NCBI GenBank assembly: GCA_027068415.1
Contig: JAMOTD010000009.1
Span: 285,516-349,515, forward strand
Direction: 5' to 3'
DNA length: 64,000 nucleotides
From: Desulfurobacteriaceae bacterium
Lineage (GTDB): Bacteria; Aquificota; Aquificia; Desulfurobacteriales; Desulfurobacteriaceae
The notes below the pieces were generated by a model that was given only the letters and a program-made list of their open reading frames with translations, made no database searches and was not told where the DNA came from. A program made the position numbers and the translations under genes. This document shows positions 15,894 through 23,576 of this stretch, piece after piece (positions within the stretch are counted from its first letter, which is position 1; each line of letters begins with the position of its first letter).

Positions 15894-16205
15894 GTGGACT
15901 ACGAGAAGGAGAGGGTTTTTGAGGAGAGGTACCCTAACTTCTACTCCCTCCTTGCCGCCTTTGCCTACGGAGTTGAGGAGGGGAAGTCTGACTGGGACAT
16001 CGTAAGGGAAGAGGTCGGGGACTGTGAAAAGGCCACCGAGCTCCTTCGGGAGATTGAGGAGTTCCTGAATAACAGGCCTGCCGAATTTGAGCACGTTGTC
16101 GGGGACGTTGCAAACTACTACTTTGACAACACCAACGACTTTTTAAGGTGGATAGAGCAGGTTAAGAGGTACCTCCTCTCAATAAAGGGTAAGCTCTGTG
16201 GATAG
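15894..16205 (+). CDS. probable immunity protein, CdiI_2-like
   Basis: 103 aa, acidic and probably all-helical, no signal peptide, so cytoplasmic. The pattern RYPNFYSLLAAFAYG, then SDWDIVREEV, a helix ending LLREIEEFL, and a C-terminal helix with FLRWIEQV, resembles the CdiI_2 family that neutralises RNase A-like CDI toxins. The resemblance is by eye and moderate; position supports it, since immunity genes follow their toxin. The start is GTG at 15894 after GGGAGGAGGAAGG. It overlaps the following methyltransferase gene by eight bases. If the toxin assignment is wrong this remains an unknown small protein. Confidence 0.55.
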   Translation: MDYEKERVFEERYPNFYSLLAAFAYGVEEGKSDWDIVREEVGDCEKATELLREIEEFLNNRPAEFEHVVGDVANYYFDNTNDFLRWIEQVKRYLLSIKGKLCG

Positions 16206-16938
16206 GGAGAGGGTTGACCTTTCCACTTTCCTTAACGAAAAGTGCCGGTTTTACCAGTTTAAGGAAGGGTTTCGCTTCGGAACCGATACCTTCCTCCTTG
16301 CCGACTTTGTAAGGTTAAAGGGGAAGGAGAGATTGATAGACCTGGGGACGGGCTGCGGCGTTATCCCGATTCTCCTTCTCCTTAAGTACCCCGGGATAAC
16401 GGCCGTCGGCCTTGACGTCCTTGAGGAGAACGTTAGCCTTGCCCTTAAAAATGCCGAGATTAACGGGGTCTCTGACAGGTTCAGGGCCGTTCACCTTAAC
16501 GTCAAAGACGTAAAAAAGCTCTTTAGGAGCGGGGAATTTGACGTCGTCGTCTCAAACCCGCCCTTTATAGAGGTAGGGAGGGGAAACCTTTCAAAAGGAG
16601 GGCACAGGGCCGTTGCAAGGCAGGAGCTCCTTGCCACCCTTGAGGACTTCGTAAAGGCCGCATCCTACCTCTTAAAGAACAGGGGCAGGTTCTACCTTCT
16701 CCTTCCCACTGTTAGGTTTGTTGACGGCCTCTGCCTTTGCAGGAAGTATTCTTTAGAGCCCAAGAGACTCCGCTTTATTTACCCGGAGGAGGGCAGGGAG
16801 GCAAACCTTTTCCTATTAGAGTGTTTAAAGGGCGGAGGTAAGGGTACTACCGTTGAGCCTCCCCTTGTTGTTTACTCTGACGCCAAGAAGAGAGTTTATA
16901 CCGAAGAGGTAGAGGAGAAGTACTCCTCTTTTCTTTAA
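16198..16938 (+). CDS. TrmN6-like tRNA (adenine-N6) methyltransferase
   Basis: 246 aa Rossmann-fold methyltransferase. The FRFGTDTFLLADFV stretch precedes the SAM motif DLGTGCG (48-54), and the catalytic NPPF is at 120-123. This layout is that of the TrmN6/YfiC group that methylates A37 of tRNA1(Val); a different nucleic-acid substrate remains possible. The GTG start at 16198 lies within the last codons of the immunity-like gene, so translation is probably coupled to it. It converges with the sixA-like gene with only 11 bases between. Confidence 0.85.
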   Translation: MDRERVDLSTFLNEKCRFYQFKEGFRFGTDTFLLADFVRLKGKERLIDLGTGCGVIPILLLLKYPGITAVGLDVLEENVSLALKNAEINGVSDRFRAVHLNVKDVKKLFRSGEFDVVVSNPPFIEVGRGNLSKGGHRAVARQELLATLEDFVKAASYLLKNRGRFYLLLPTVRFVDGLCLCRKYSLEPKRLRFIYPEEGREANLFLLECLKGGGKGTTVEPPLVVYSDAKKRVYTEEVEEKYSSFL

Positions 16939-16949
16939 CTTCCTACTTT

Positions 16950-17426
16950 TCATTTCAACGCTTGAAGGCTCTTTGGGTTGAAGATTGAGTAGAGCTCCCA
17001 CTCCCTCCCCTTCTTCCTCAGCTCCGCAACCGCCCCTTTCTTAAAGGCCACTTTTGACGGGGAGAGGCAGGTAATTGCGTTTAGAAAGAGGGAGATGTCG
17101 GGCTCGTGTCCTACTAAGATTAAGTCTCCCCTGTTCTCCTTTATTACTGCTAAATAGTCCTCGGGCTCAGCGTCGGGCTTTAACCTCTCGTCAACCTTAA
17201 CTTTTACTTTTAGGAGCTCCCCTAAAATCTCTGCCGTCTTTAAAGCCCTCTCACAGGGAGAGGAGATTAGCTTAACTTTCTTGGGAAAGACGGGCTTGAG
17301 CCACTCTGCAAAATCTCTAAACTCCCCGATTCCCTCTTCCGTTAACGGCCTTTTGCAGTCGTCCCCCTTCCACTCATCTCTTTTAAGGGCCTTTGCGTGC
17401 CTTACAACGAATACTCTCTTACCCAT
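16950..17426 (-). CDS. sixA: SixA-like histidine phosphatase
   Basis: 158 aa, histidine phosphatase superfamily. The catalytic RHA motif opens the protein (VFVVRHAKALKR), LISSPCERALKTAEIL follows, and the second active His is in LVGHEPDI. Its length and motifs are those of SixA, which dephosphorylates phosphohistidine proteins. It overlaps the end of ppk1 by 25 bases, so a role in phosphate or polyphosphate handling is plausible but not shown. Confidence 0.88.
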   Translation of the reverse strand: MGKRVFVVRHAKALKRDEWKGDDCKRPLTEEGIGEFRDFAEWLKPVFPKKVKLISSPCERALKTAEILGELLKVKVKVDERLKPDAEPEDYLAVIKENRGDLILVGHEPDISLFLNAITCLSPSKVAFKKGAVAELRKKGREWELYSIFNPKSLQALK

Positions 17427-19396
17427 CTCTCAAAGTACTCCTGTGAGTTGAAATCTCTCTTTTCCGGCCTGGTATAACTTCCGTCGGGCTGTAAAATCCT
17501 CGCCTTTGCGGTATCTTTAAGCTGAATCTCAAGGATTTCCTTTAACTTCTCCTTCAGCTCCGGCTCCTCAACGGAGCATAAGGTCTCAACCCTCCTGTGG
17601 AAGTTCCTCGGCATCCAGTCTGCACTGCTGATGTAGACCTCGTCCTTACTCTGGAAGTAGAAAATCCTTGCGTGCTCAAGGTACTTCCCTACAATGCTTA
17701 TTACTTTGATGTTCTCGCTGACCCCCTCTATTCCCGGCCTCAGGCAGCATATTCCACGGACTAAGAGCTCCACCTTAACTCCCCTCTGTGAAGCCCTGTA
17801 AAGCGCCCGGATTACCTCCGGGTCAACGAGGGAGTTCATCTTTGCAACAATCCTCTCACTCTCCTCCTCAATTAGGGAGAGGATTTTCTCCTTCAGGTTA
17901 ACCGGCGAGATGTAGAGTTTTTTGAGCTCGGGAGGGTGAAAGTAGCCGGTTATTACGTTGAATATCCTTGAAACGTCCTCTCCGATTGTCTCGTCGCTCG
18001 TCATGTAGCTCACGTCCGAGTAGACTTTTGCCGTCTCAACGTTGTAGTTTCCCGTCCCGATGTGGACGTAACGCCTTATCTTCCCCTCCTCTTTCCTAAC
18101 TATCATCAGGAGTTTTGCGTGGGTCTTTAAGCCCGGAACTCCGTAAACGACGTGGACGCCGTCCTCCTCCAGCTTCCTTGCCCAGACTATGTTGCTCTCC
18201 TCGTCAAACCTTGCCTTTAGCTCAACTATTGCCGTTACCTCCTTCCCCTTCTGGGCAGCCCTGCTCAAGGCCTCAACTATCGGCGAGTTCTTTCCCACCC
18301 TGTAGAGGGTCTGCTTTATTGCAAGGACGCTGGGGTCTTCGGCGGCCTCTTCAATAAGCTCAACTATCGGGTCAAAGGACTCGTAAGGGTGAAAGAGGAC
18401 GGCGCTATTGTTTTTTAAGGCCGTAAATACCTCAACCTCAAACTGGGGAGGGTAGTAGGGAACGTAGGGAGGGAACTTTAGCTTTGGCCTTTCAACTTGT
18501 CTATAGAGGCTCCAGAGGTCTGAGAGCTTCAGGGGGATTTTCATCTTGTAGATGTCGTCCTCGGTTAGCTCAAGCTCATCCTTTAGAAATGAGAGGGTTA
18601 GCTCGGAGCCCCCGTTTATCTCAAGCCTTACCGGTTCTCCGAACTTCCTGCTCCTTAGTCCCTTCTCTATTGCCTCTAAGAGGTCGTCGGCCTCGTCCTC
18701 CTGAATTACTATGTCTGCGTCCCTGGTTACCTTGAAGGTTGCGTAGCTCCTTATCTTCTGTTGCGGGAAGAGCTCCTTCAGGTGGTTTACTATGAGCTCC
18801 TCAAGGTAGATGAACTTCCCCTCCTCAAGCTCAACGAAGCGGGGAAGGACTTTGGGAATCGGAACTAAACCGAAGCGGAGCTCCGTCCCCATCATTTCAA
18901 CTATTATGTTGAAAGATAGCGACGGCAGGTGGGGGAAGGGGTGGGTAAGGTCAACCGCCAGAGGGGTTAAGACGGGAAAGACAAACTCTTTAAAGTACCT
19001 GTCGGCCTTCCTTTTCAGCTTTGCAGGGAGCTCCCTGTAGGTGTAGATGTGAATTCCCTCTCTCTTTAGGAGGTTTAGGAGCTCCTTGTAGGTCTTCTCG
19101 GTCTCTTTAAGGAGCTCTCTCGTCTTCTTTGAGATTTTCTTCAGCTGCTCTTTCGGTGTTAAACCGTCAAAGGAGGGCTTATTTATTCCTGCGGCCACCA
19201 TCTTTTTGAGGCCCGCAACCCTAATCATGAAGAACTCGTCAAGATTTGTGAAGAAGATGGCAACGAATTTCACCCTCTCAAGGAGGGGGTTGGTCTCGTC
19301 CTGAGCCTCCTCTAAAACGCGCCTGTTAAACTCAAGCCAGGAGAGCTCCCTGTTTATGTAGAGCCTGGAGGATTTCAGGTCAACTTTTCCTTCCAT
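17402..19396 (-). CDS. ppk1: polyphosphate kinase 1
   Basis: 664 aa, full length. The N-terminal YINRELSWLEFNRRVLEEA, the central ILFHPYESFDP-like stretch, the catalytic-His segment GLKTHAKLLMI followed by YVHIGTGNYN, and the second His in EHARIFYF with SSADWMPRN are all diagnostic. The enzyme makes polyphosphate from ATP reversibly at the membrane. It is flanked by a SixA-like phosphatase (overlapping) and by a Ppx/GppA phosphatase 43 bases upstream, forming a polyphosphate cluster. Confidence 0.98.
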   Translation of the reverse strand: MEGKVDLKSSRLYINRELSWLEFNRRVLEEAQDETNPLLERVKFVAIFFTNLDEFFMIRVAGLKKMVAAGINKPSFDGLTPKEQLKKISKKTRELLKETEKTYKELLNLLKREGIHIYTYRELPAKLKRKADRYFKEFVFPVLTPLAVDLTHPFPHLPSLSFNIIVEMMGTELRFGLVPIPKVLPRFVELEEGKFIYLEELIVNHLKELFPQQKIRSYATFKVTRDADIVIQEDEADDLLEAIEKGLRSRKFGEPVRLEINGGSELTLSFLKDELELTEDDIYKMKIPLKLSDLWSLYRQVERPKLKFPPYVPYYPPQFEVEVFTALKNNSAVLFHPYESFDPIVELIEEAAEDPSVLAIKQTLYRVGKNSPIVEALSRAAQKGKEVTAIVELKARFDEESNIVWARKLEEDGVHVVYGVPGLKTHAKLLMIVRKEEGKIRRYVHIGTGNYNVETAKVYSDVSYMTSDETIGEDVSRIFNVITGYFHPPELKKLYISPVNLKEKILSLIEEESERIVAKMNSLVDPEVIRALYRASQRGVKVELLVRGICCLRPGIEGVSENIKVISIVGKYLEHARIFYFQSKDEVYISSADWMPRNFHRRVETLCSVEEPELKEKLKEILEIQLKDTAKARILQPDGSYTRPEKRDFNSQEYFERWVREYSL

Positions 19397-19439
19397 TCTG
19401 CGGTCCGCCTTCGGTGATTTTCCTTTAAATATAGGCCTC

Positions 19440-20309
19440 TCAGCACTCCCCCTTTAAAACGACCTTCTCGTAGACGAGCCCCTCCCTTATTCCGTACTTT
19501 GAGATTATTAGCTCCTTGCACCTGAAAATCTCCATAAGCTCAAGGGCTACAACTGATGCAACGGCAATCGTTTGAGCCCTCTTTATTGAGACCCCGTAGG
19601 CCCTTGAAATTTCCTCCGGGCTCATCTTTAAGAGCCTCTCCGTAATCTCCTTTAGCTGTTTCTTCTTTATCCTCTTCTTTCCCGAAATCTTCTTTAAAGC
19701 CCTTACGCTTCCTCCGACACCCACCATCTTCTCGCTCTCGTAAATTGAGAAGTCGTAGGGGTTAACGTGGTGGCGGACTTTCCACCTGACCTTTATGGGG
19801 TCAACTACCCTTCCCTCTTTAACCGCCTCTTTAAACTCCAAAGTTCCCAAGGGGTAGCTCTTGCAGAAACGGGGCTTGCCCTCCCCGATTTCGCAGATTT
19901 CCAAGCTACCCCCTCCGATGTCAAAGAGGAGGCCCTCTTTCAGTTTCACGTCAAGGAGGGCTCCCAGCGCCGAGTAGTAGGCCTCCTCCTCTCCGGAGAG
20001 GACTTGGATTTCAAAGAGGGAGCTCAGCTCCTTTAAAACCCTCTCCCTGTTCTCAATAACCCTTAAGACGTAAGTCCCGACCGCTATAGTGCAGTCGGGC
20101 TTCAGCTCCTCTAAGCTCTCCTTAAAGCTCTCAAGGACGAGCTTGAGCTTCTCAACTCCCTCCCTCGTCAGCTTTCCGCCTTTAACGAAGTTTAGGAGCC
20201 TTAAATAAATTGACTCCGAGTGAACTTTTTTGATTTTGTCGCCCTTTACCTCGTAAACAAAGAGCTTTACGGTGTTTGAGCCTATATCAACTACGGCTAC
20301 CCTCTTCAA
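19440..20309 (-). CDS. ppx: exopolyphosphatase / pppGpp phosphatase family
   Basis: 289 aa, actin-like ATPase fold with the N-terminal VAVVDIGSNTVKLFVYEV phosphate loop, EAYYSALGALL (the EE of GEEEA is catalytic) and DIGGGSLEI. It is the short form without the C-terminal domain of E. coli Ppx/GppA. It removes phosphate from polyphosphate chains or the gamma phosphate of pppGpp. The adjacent ppk1 favours polyphosphate. The start is TTG at 20309, with AGGAGAG upstream. It lies 11 bases after the FAD oxidoreductase. Confidence 0.93.
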   Translation of the reverse strand: MKRVAVVDIGSNTVKLFVYEVKGDKIKKVHSESIYLRLLNFVKGGKLTREGVEKLKLVLESFKESLEELKPDCTIAVGTYVLRVIENRERVLKELSSLFEIQVLSGEEEAYYSALGALLDVKLKEGLLFDIGGGSLEICEIGEGKPRFCKSYPLGTLEFKEAVKEGRVVDPIKVRWKVRHHVNPYDFSIYESEKMVGVGGSVRALKKISGKKRIKKKQLKEITERLLKMSPEEISRAYGVSIKRAQTIAVASVVALELMEIFRCKELIISKYGIREGLVYEKVVLKGEC

Positions 20310-20320
20310 AGCACTCTCCT

Positions 20321-21649
20321 TTAGCCTTTTAAAAACTTTACTGCCGCCTCTTGGAGCGGTTGAAGGAGAGGAGGAGGCGTTGAAGGGGGGAATGCCGTTG
20401 TGAGGAGAGCGGCAACCTCCCAGGCCTTCTTCCTTCCCTCTATTAGCCTGGCCGCCGTCTCAACTAAAGACCAAACTCCCCTGCTCTTACCGGAGAACTC
20501 ACCTCCTACGAGAAGCCCCCTCTCGGTAAAGTAGAGCTTTACTTTAAGGGGATTGCAGCCGGGAAGAGCTCCCGGGTAGGCGTCGGTTGTGGAGACCGAG
20601 AGGGCTTTAAACTTGAAGCCGTCTCCCTTAAGGAGCTTCTCGGTATAACCGGCAAAGCCGTAGAACTTCCCTCCGACCTCCGTCAACCCCGCCGGAACTA
20701 CTCCTTCATCTTTAACCTGCGGCCCGGAGGTGTTGAGGGCGGCAATCCTGCCGTCCCTTGCCGAGACCGAGGCGAGCATCGCCGGAATTGTCTTGCCGTC
20801 AATTAAACTTTTGTGGGCGATGCAGTTCCCTGCTGCCAAAACGTTGTCTGCAGAAGTCCTCAGGAAGGAGTCAACCTCAATGAAGCCGCGGCTGTCGGTC
20901 TTTATTCCCCCCTCAAGGGCAAGCCTTGAGTTGGGGAGGAAGCCGATAAAAACCAGTACCAGCTCACTCTCAATCTCTCCTTCCTCAGTTATTACCCTCT
21001 TTACCCTTCGGTCTCCCTCAAACCCCTTTACCCTCTGCCTCTTGAGAATCCTTACACCCTGAGCCTTCAGGCTCTCAACCATCTCCGATTCAAACTCTTC
21101 GGAGAAGACCCCCGAGGCTACGTGCTCGGACGCCTCCACTACGGTAATCTCCTTGCCCCCGTATGCTTTGCTTATCTGGTCTGCAAAGCCTATTGAGATG
21201 AACCCCGCCCCTATGAGGGTGATTTTCGTTGCCCCCTCTATCTCCTCCTTAATCCTTTTAACTCCTTCTGTTGAGGTGTCTATGTAGTAGATTCCGTTAA
21301 GGGAGGAGCCGGGAAGGTTTAATCTTCTGGGTAGCCAGCCCGTTGCTAAGATTAGCTTCTCGTACCCGATTTTCTTTGTGGGGGTGAAGAGGCTTGCCGT
21401 TGCCGGCTCTATTCCCACTACCCTATCAATGAGGAGCTCTGCAAACTCCTTTACTTTCTCAAGGGGGTAGACGTTCTTTTCAAGGGGTACTTTTCCTGCA
21501 ATTACGTAGGGAATTGAGCAGGGTATCTGGAGCTCCTCTCTGTCGTTTATCAGTAGAACCCTCTTATCGGGGTAGAGCTCCCTTACGCTCTTTGCAGCGT
21601 TGAAGCCTGCGGGCCCTCCTCCTACGATTACAACATCGTAAGTTTCCAT
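20321..21649 (-). CDS. FAD pyridine-nucleotide-disulfide oxidoreductase, CoA-disulfide reductase/NADH oxidase-like
   Basis: 442 aa. FAD motif VVIVGGGPAGFNAA (7-20), ATGWLPR after the first domain, NAD motif ITLIGAGFISIGFA, and GNC-type second FAD motif (VLAAGNC). A single redox cysteine, Cys44 in IPCSIPYVIAG, sits where CoA-disulfide reductases and peroxidase/NADH oxidases carry theirs. No CxxC pair is present. It may reduce a disulfide, persulfide, sulfur or peroxide with NAD(P)H; the substrate is open, though sulfur chemistry would suit this lineage. It diverges from the YfdX gene and runs into ppx. Confidence 0.85.
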   Translation of the reverse strand: METYDVVIVGGGPAGFNAAKSVRELYPDKRVLLINDREELQIPCSIPYVIAGKVPLEKNVYPLEKVKEFAELLIDRVVGIEPATASLFTPTKKIGYEKLILATGWLPRRLNLPGSSLNGIYYIDTSTEGVKRIKEEIEGATKITLIGAGFISIGFADQISKAYGGKEITVVEASEHVASGVFSEEFESEMVESLKAQGVRILKRQRVKGFEGDRRVKRVITEEGEIESELVLVFIGFLPNSRLALEGGIKTDSRGFIEVDSFLRTSADNVLAAGNCIAHKSLIDGKTIPAMLASVSARDGRIAALNTSGPQVKDEGVVPAGLTEVGGKFYGFAGYTEKLLKGDGFKFKALSVSTTDAYPGALPGCNPLKVKLYFTERGLLVGGEFSGKSRGVWSLVETAARLIEGRKKAWEVAALLTTAFPPSTPPPLLQPLQEAAVKFLKG

Positions 21650-21690
21650 CTCTCCCTCCTTATCGGTTTCTCTCTATTTAAGTATAGCCC

Positions 21691-21708
21691 TATTGTTAAA
21701 AAACAATA
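21691..21708. repeat. 7-bp inverted repeat upstream of the YfdX gene
   Basis: TATTGTT and AACAATA flank AAAA, just before the AAAAGGAGGT ribosome-binding site of the YfdX gene in the divergent gap 21650-21723. It could be an operator or a 5'-UTR stem. Confidence 0.35.
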
Positions 21709-21723
21709 AAAAGGAGGTGTGCG

Positions 21724-22596
21724 ATGAGACGGCTTCTAACCGCAGCGCTGGTAGGTCTTTTCCTCTCAACCTCTGTCCTTGCAGGAACGGGAGCTGCTCA
21801 AAAGGGAAAGGAGAGCGTGAGGGAGAAGGTTCAGGAGCTAAAAGAGAAAAAGAGCTCCCTCCCCTTTGACGAGGCCTTGAAGGCCCTCTCCTACACCGAC
21901 AGGGCAGTTCTCCTTCTCCATCAAGGTAAGAAAGAGGAAGCCCTCAAGCTGATTGAGGAGGCTCAGAAGTCCTTAAGTGCTTTCCTCAAAGCCCACCCTA
22001 ACCTTCAGCTCCTTCCGGTAAGCCAGCAGATTGTTGTAATGGAGTTTAGCGGGGACGTTAAGGAGGCCGAGAGCTCAATTAAGAGGGCTAAGGAACTCCT
22101 TGAGAAGGGAAGGGTTCAGGACGCAAGGCTCATTCTGAGCGGTCTTGCCGACGAGATTGACGTAATTACGACCTACCTTCCCGTTGCAATGTACTCTCAG
22201 GTTCTCTCCCTTGCGAAGGAGTACATTAAGAAGGGTAAGGTTGATGAGGCGATGAAGACCCTTGCCCTCGTGAGGGGTAGCCTTATTGTTGAGGAGGTTC
22301 CCATTCCGATTCCCTTCATAAAGGCCCAGAGGTACGTTGACGAGGCCCTCAAAGTTTCCGGGAAGGATAGGAAGAAGGCAGTTGAGTACCTTGAGGCTGC
22401 GAGAAAGGAGCTCTGGCTTGCAAAAGTCCTGGGCTACGCTTACGACTATGAGGAGCTCTATGCACAGCTTGAGAAGGAGATTGAGAAGGCCGAGAGCAGA
22501 ATTAAGTCCGGTAAGGAGAGCTCAGGCCTCTTAAAAGAGATAGAGAAGAAGATTTCCTCCCTCGGAGAGAAGGTTCAGAGTGAGAGGAAGAAGTAG
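21724..22596 (+). CDS. YfdX-family exported protein
   Basis: 290 aa with a clear signal peptide (RR, hydrophobic stretch, VLAGTG cleavage region near residue 21). The mature part is helical and charged. The YTDRAVLLLHQGKKEEALKLIEEAQK repeat-like helices and the PVSQQIVVMEFSGDV stretch match the YfdX family (PF10938), found in the periplasm and linked in enterobacteria to acid or multidrug-responsive regulators; the molecular role is unknown. The C-terminus (about 240-290) is a probable coiled coil. It stands alone on the plus strand. Confidence 0.8.
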   Translation: MRRLLTAALVGLFLSTSVLAGTGAAQKGKESVREKVQELKEKKSSLPFDEALKALSYTDRAVLLLHQGKKEEALKLIEEAQKSLSAFLKAHPNLQLLPVSQQIVVMEFSGDVKEAESSIKRAKELLEKGRVQDARLILSGLADEIDVITTYLPVAMYSQVLSLAKEYIKKGKVDEAMKTLALVRGSLIVEEVPIPIPFIKAQRYVDEALKVSGKDRKKAVEYLEAARKELWLAKVLGYAYDYEELYAQLEKEIEKAESRIKSGKESSGLLKEIEKKISSLGEKVQSERKK

Positions 22597-22598
22597 GT

Positions 22599-22627
22599 TG
22601 AGGGGAGGGGCTCCTACCCCTCCCTCA
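22599..22627. terminator. G/C-rich hairpin between convergent genes
   Basis: TGAGGGGAGGGG (22599-22610) pairs with CCCCTCCCTCA (22617-22627) with one bulged G. It covers the end of the YfdX gap and the fbp stop codon. There is no U-run on either side, so termination would be atypical. Confidence 0.4.
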
Positions 22628-23549
22628 TAAACTCAAGGCACTTCTCAACTTCCCACCTGCTACCGAGGATTACGGGAACCCTCTGGTGGAGCTCCTCGGG
22701 TACAACCTCCAGGATGGGCTTCTCCCCGGTTGAGGCCAGCCCTCCCGCCTGCTCAATCAGGAAGGCCATGGGGCTTGCCTCGTAAAGGAGCCTCAGCTTG
22801 CCCTTTGCGTTTTTCTTATCTGCCGGGTAGATGAAGATTCCCCCCTTGAAGAGGGTCCTGTGGACGTCCGCAACCATTGAGCCTACGTACCTGAGGGTGT
22901 ACTTCTCACCCTTGAGGTAGTCTATAAACTTCCTCAGCCCTTCACTTGTCCACTTATCCCTGTTGGCTTCGTTGATTGAGTAGATTTTTCCCCTCTCGGG
23001 GAGCTTGACTTCCGGATGTGAGAGGAGGAAGTTTCCGCTCTCCGGGTCAAGAGTGAAGGCTACAACTCCCCTCCCGAGGCTCATAACGAGCATAGTAGAG
23101 GGGCCGTAAATTACGTACCCGGCGGCAAGCTGCTCTTTGCCGGGCTTCATTACGCTGTCCCTGTGGATTGAGAAAATCGTTCCGATGCTTATGTTGACGT
23201 CAATGTTTGAGGAACCGTCAAGGGGGTCAAAGGCAACGGCGTAGCCGCTCTCTGAGACTACGAGGCAGTCCTCAACCTCCTCTGAGGTTATCTGACAGGC
23301 CTTACCGCAGTTTCTCAGACTCTCAATAAGGATTTCGTTGGCGAGCTCGTCAAGTTTCTGAACCTCTTCCCCCTGAACGTTTACCTTGCCGGCGCTCCCG
23401 AGAACTCCGAGGAGCCCCGCCTTCCTTACCTTCCCGGCAATCTCCTTCGTTGCCGTTGCAATCTCGTTTAGAAGGAGTATCAGCTCATCGTTAAGCCACT
23501 CTACCTCCTCCTTTTGTTGAAAGAGGTAGACGGAAAAGGGAACAGCCAT
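22614..23549 (-). CDS. fbp: fructose-1,6-bisphosphatase class I
   Basis: 311 aa. FDPLDGSSNIDVN supplies the metal-binding DPLDGSS motif; EEVEDC upstream gives the acidic residues, and RYVGSMVADVHRTLFKGGIFIYP and the substrate-site LLYEASPMAFLIEQAGG are typical. It hydrolyses fructose-1,6-bisphosphate in gluconeogenesis, the expected direction in an autotroph that also carries gap and a transaldolase. Finding a class I enzyme is notable because many thermophilic autotrophs use the archaeal-type bifunctional enzyme (class V). It is preceded by rlmN on the same strand, 27 bases away. Confidence 0.95.
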   Translation of the reverse strand: MAVPFSVYLFQQKEEVEWLNDELILLLNEIATATKEIAGKVRKAGLLGVLGSAGKVNVQGEEVQKLDELANEILIESLRNCGKACQITSEEVEDCLVVSESGYAVAFDPLDGSSNIDVNISIGTIFSIHRDSVMKPGKEQLAAGYVIYGPSTMLVMSLGRGVVAFTLDPESGNFLLSHPEVKLPERGKIYSINEANRDKWTSEGLRKFIDYLKGEKYTLRYVGSMVADVHRTLFKGGIFIYPADKKNAKGKLRLLYEASPMAFLIEQAGGLASTGEKPILEVVPEELHQRVPVILGSRWEVEKCLEFMREG

Positions 23550-23576
23550 CTTTTCCTCCCCGCTGTCTGTTTTTCT

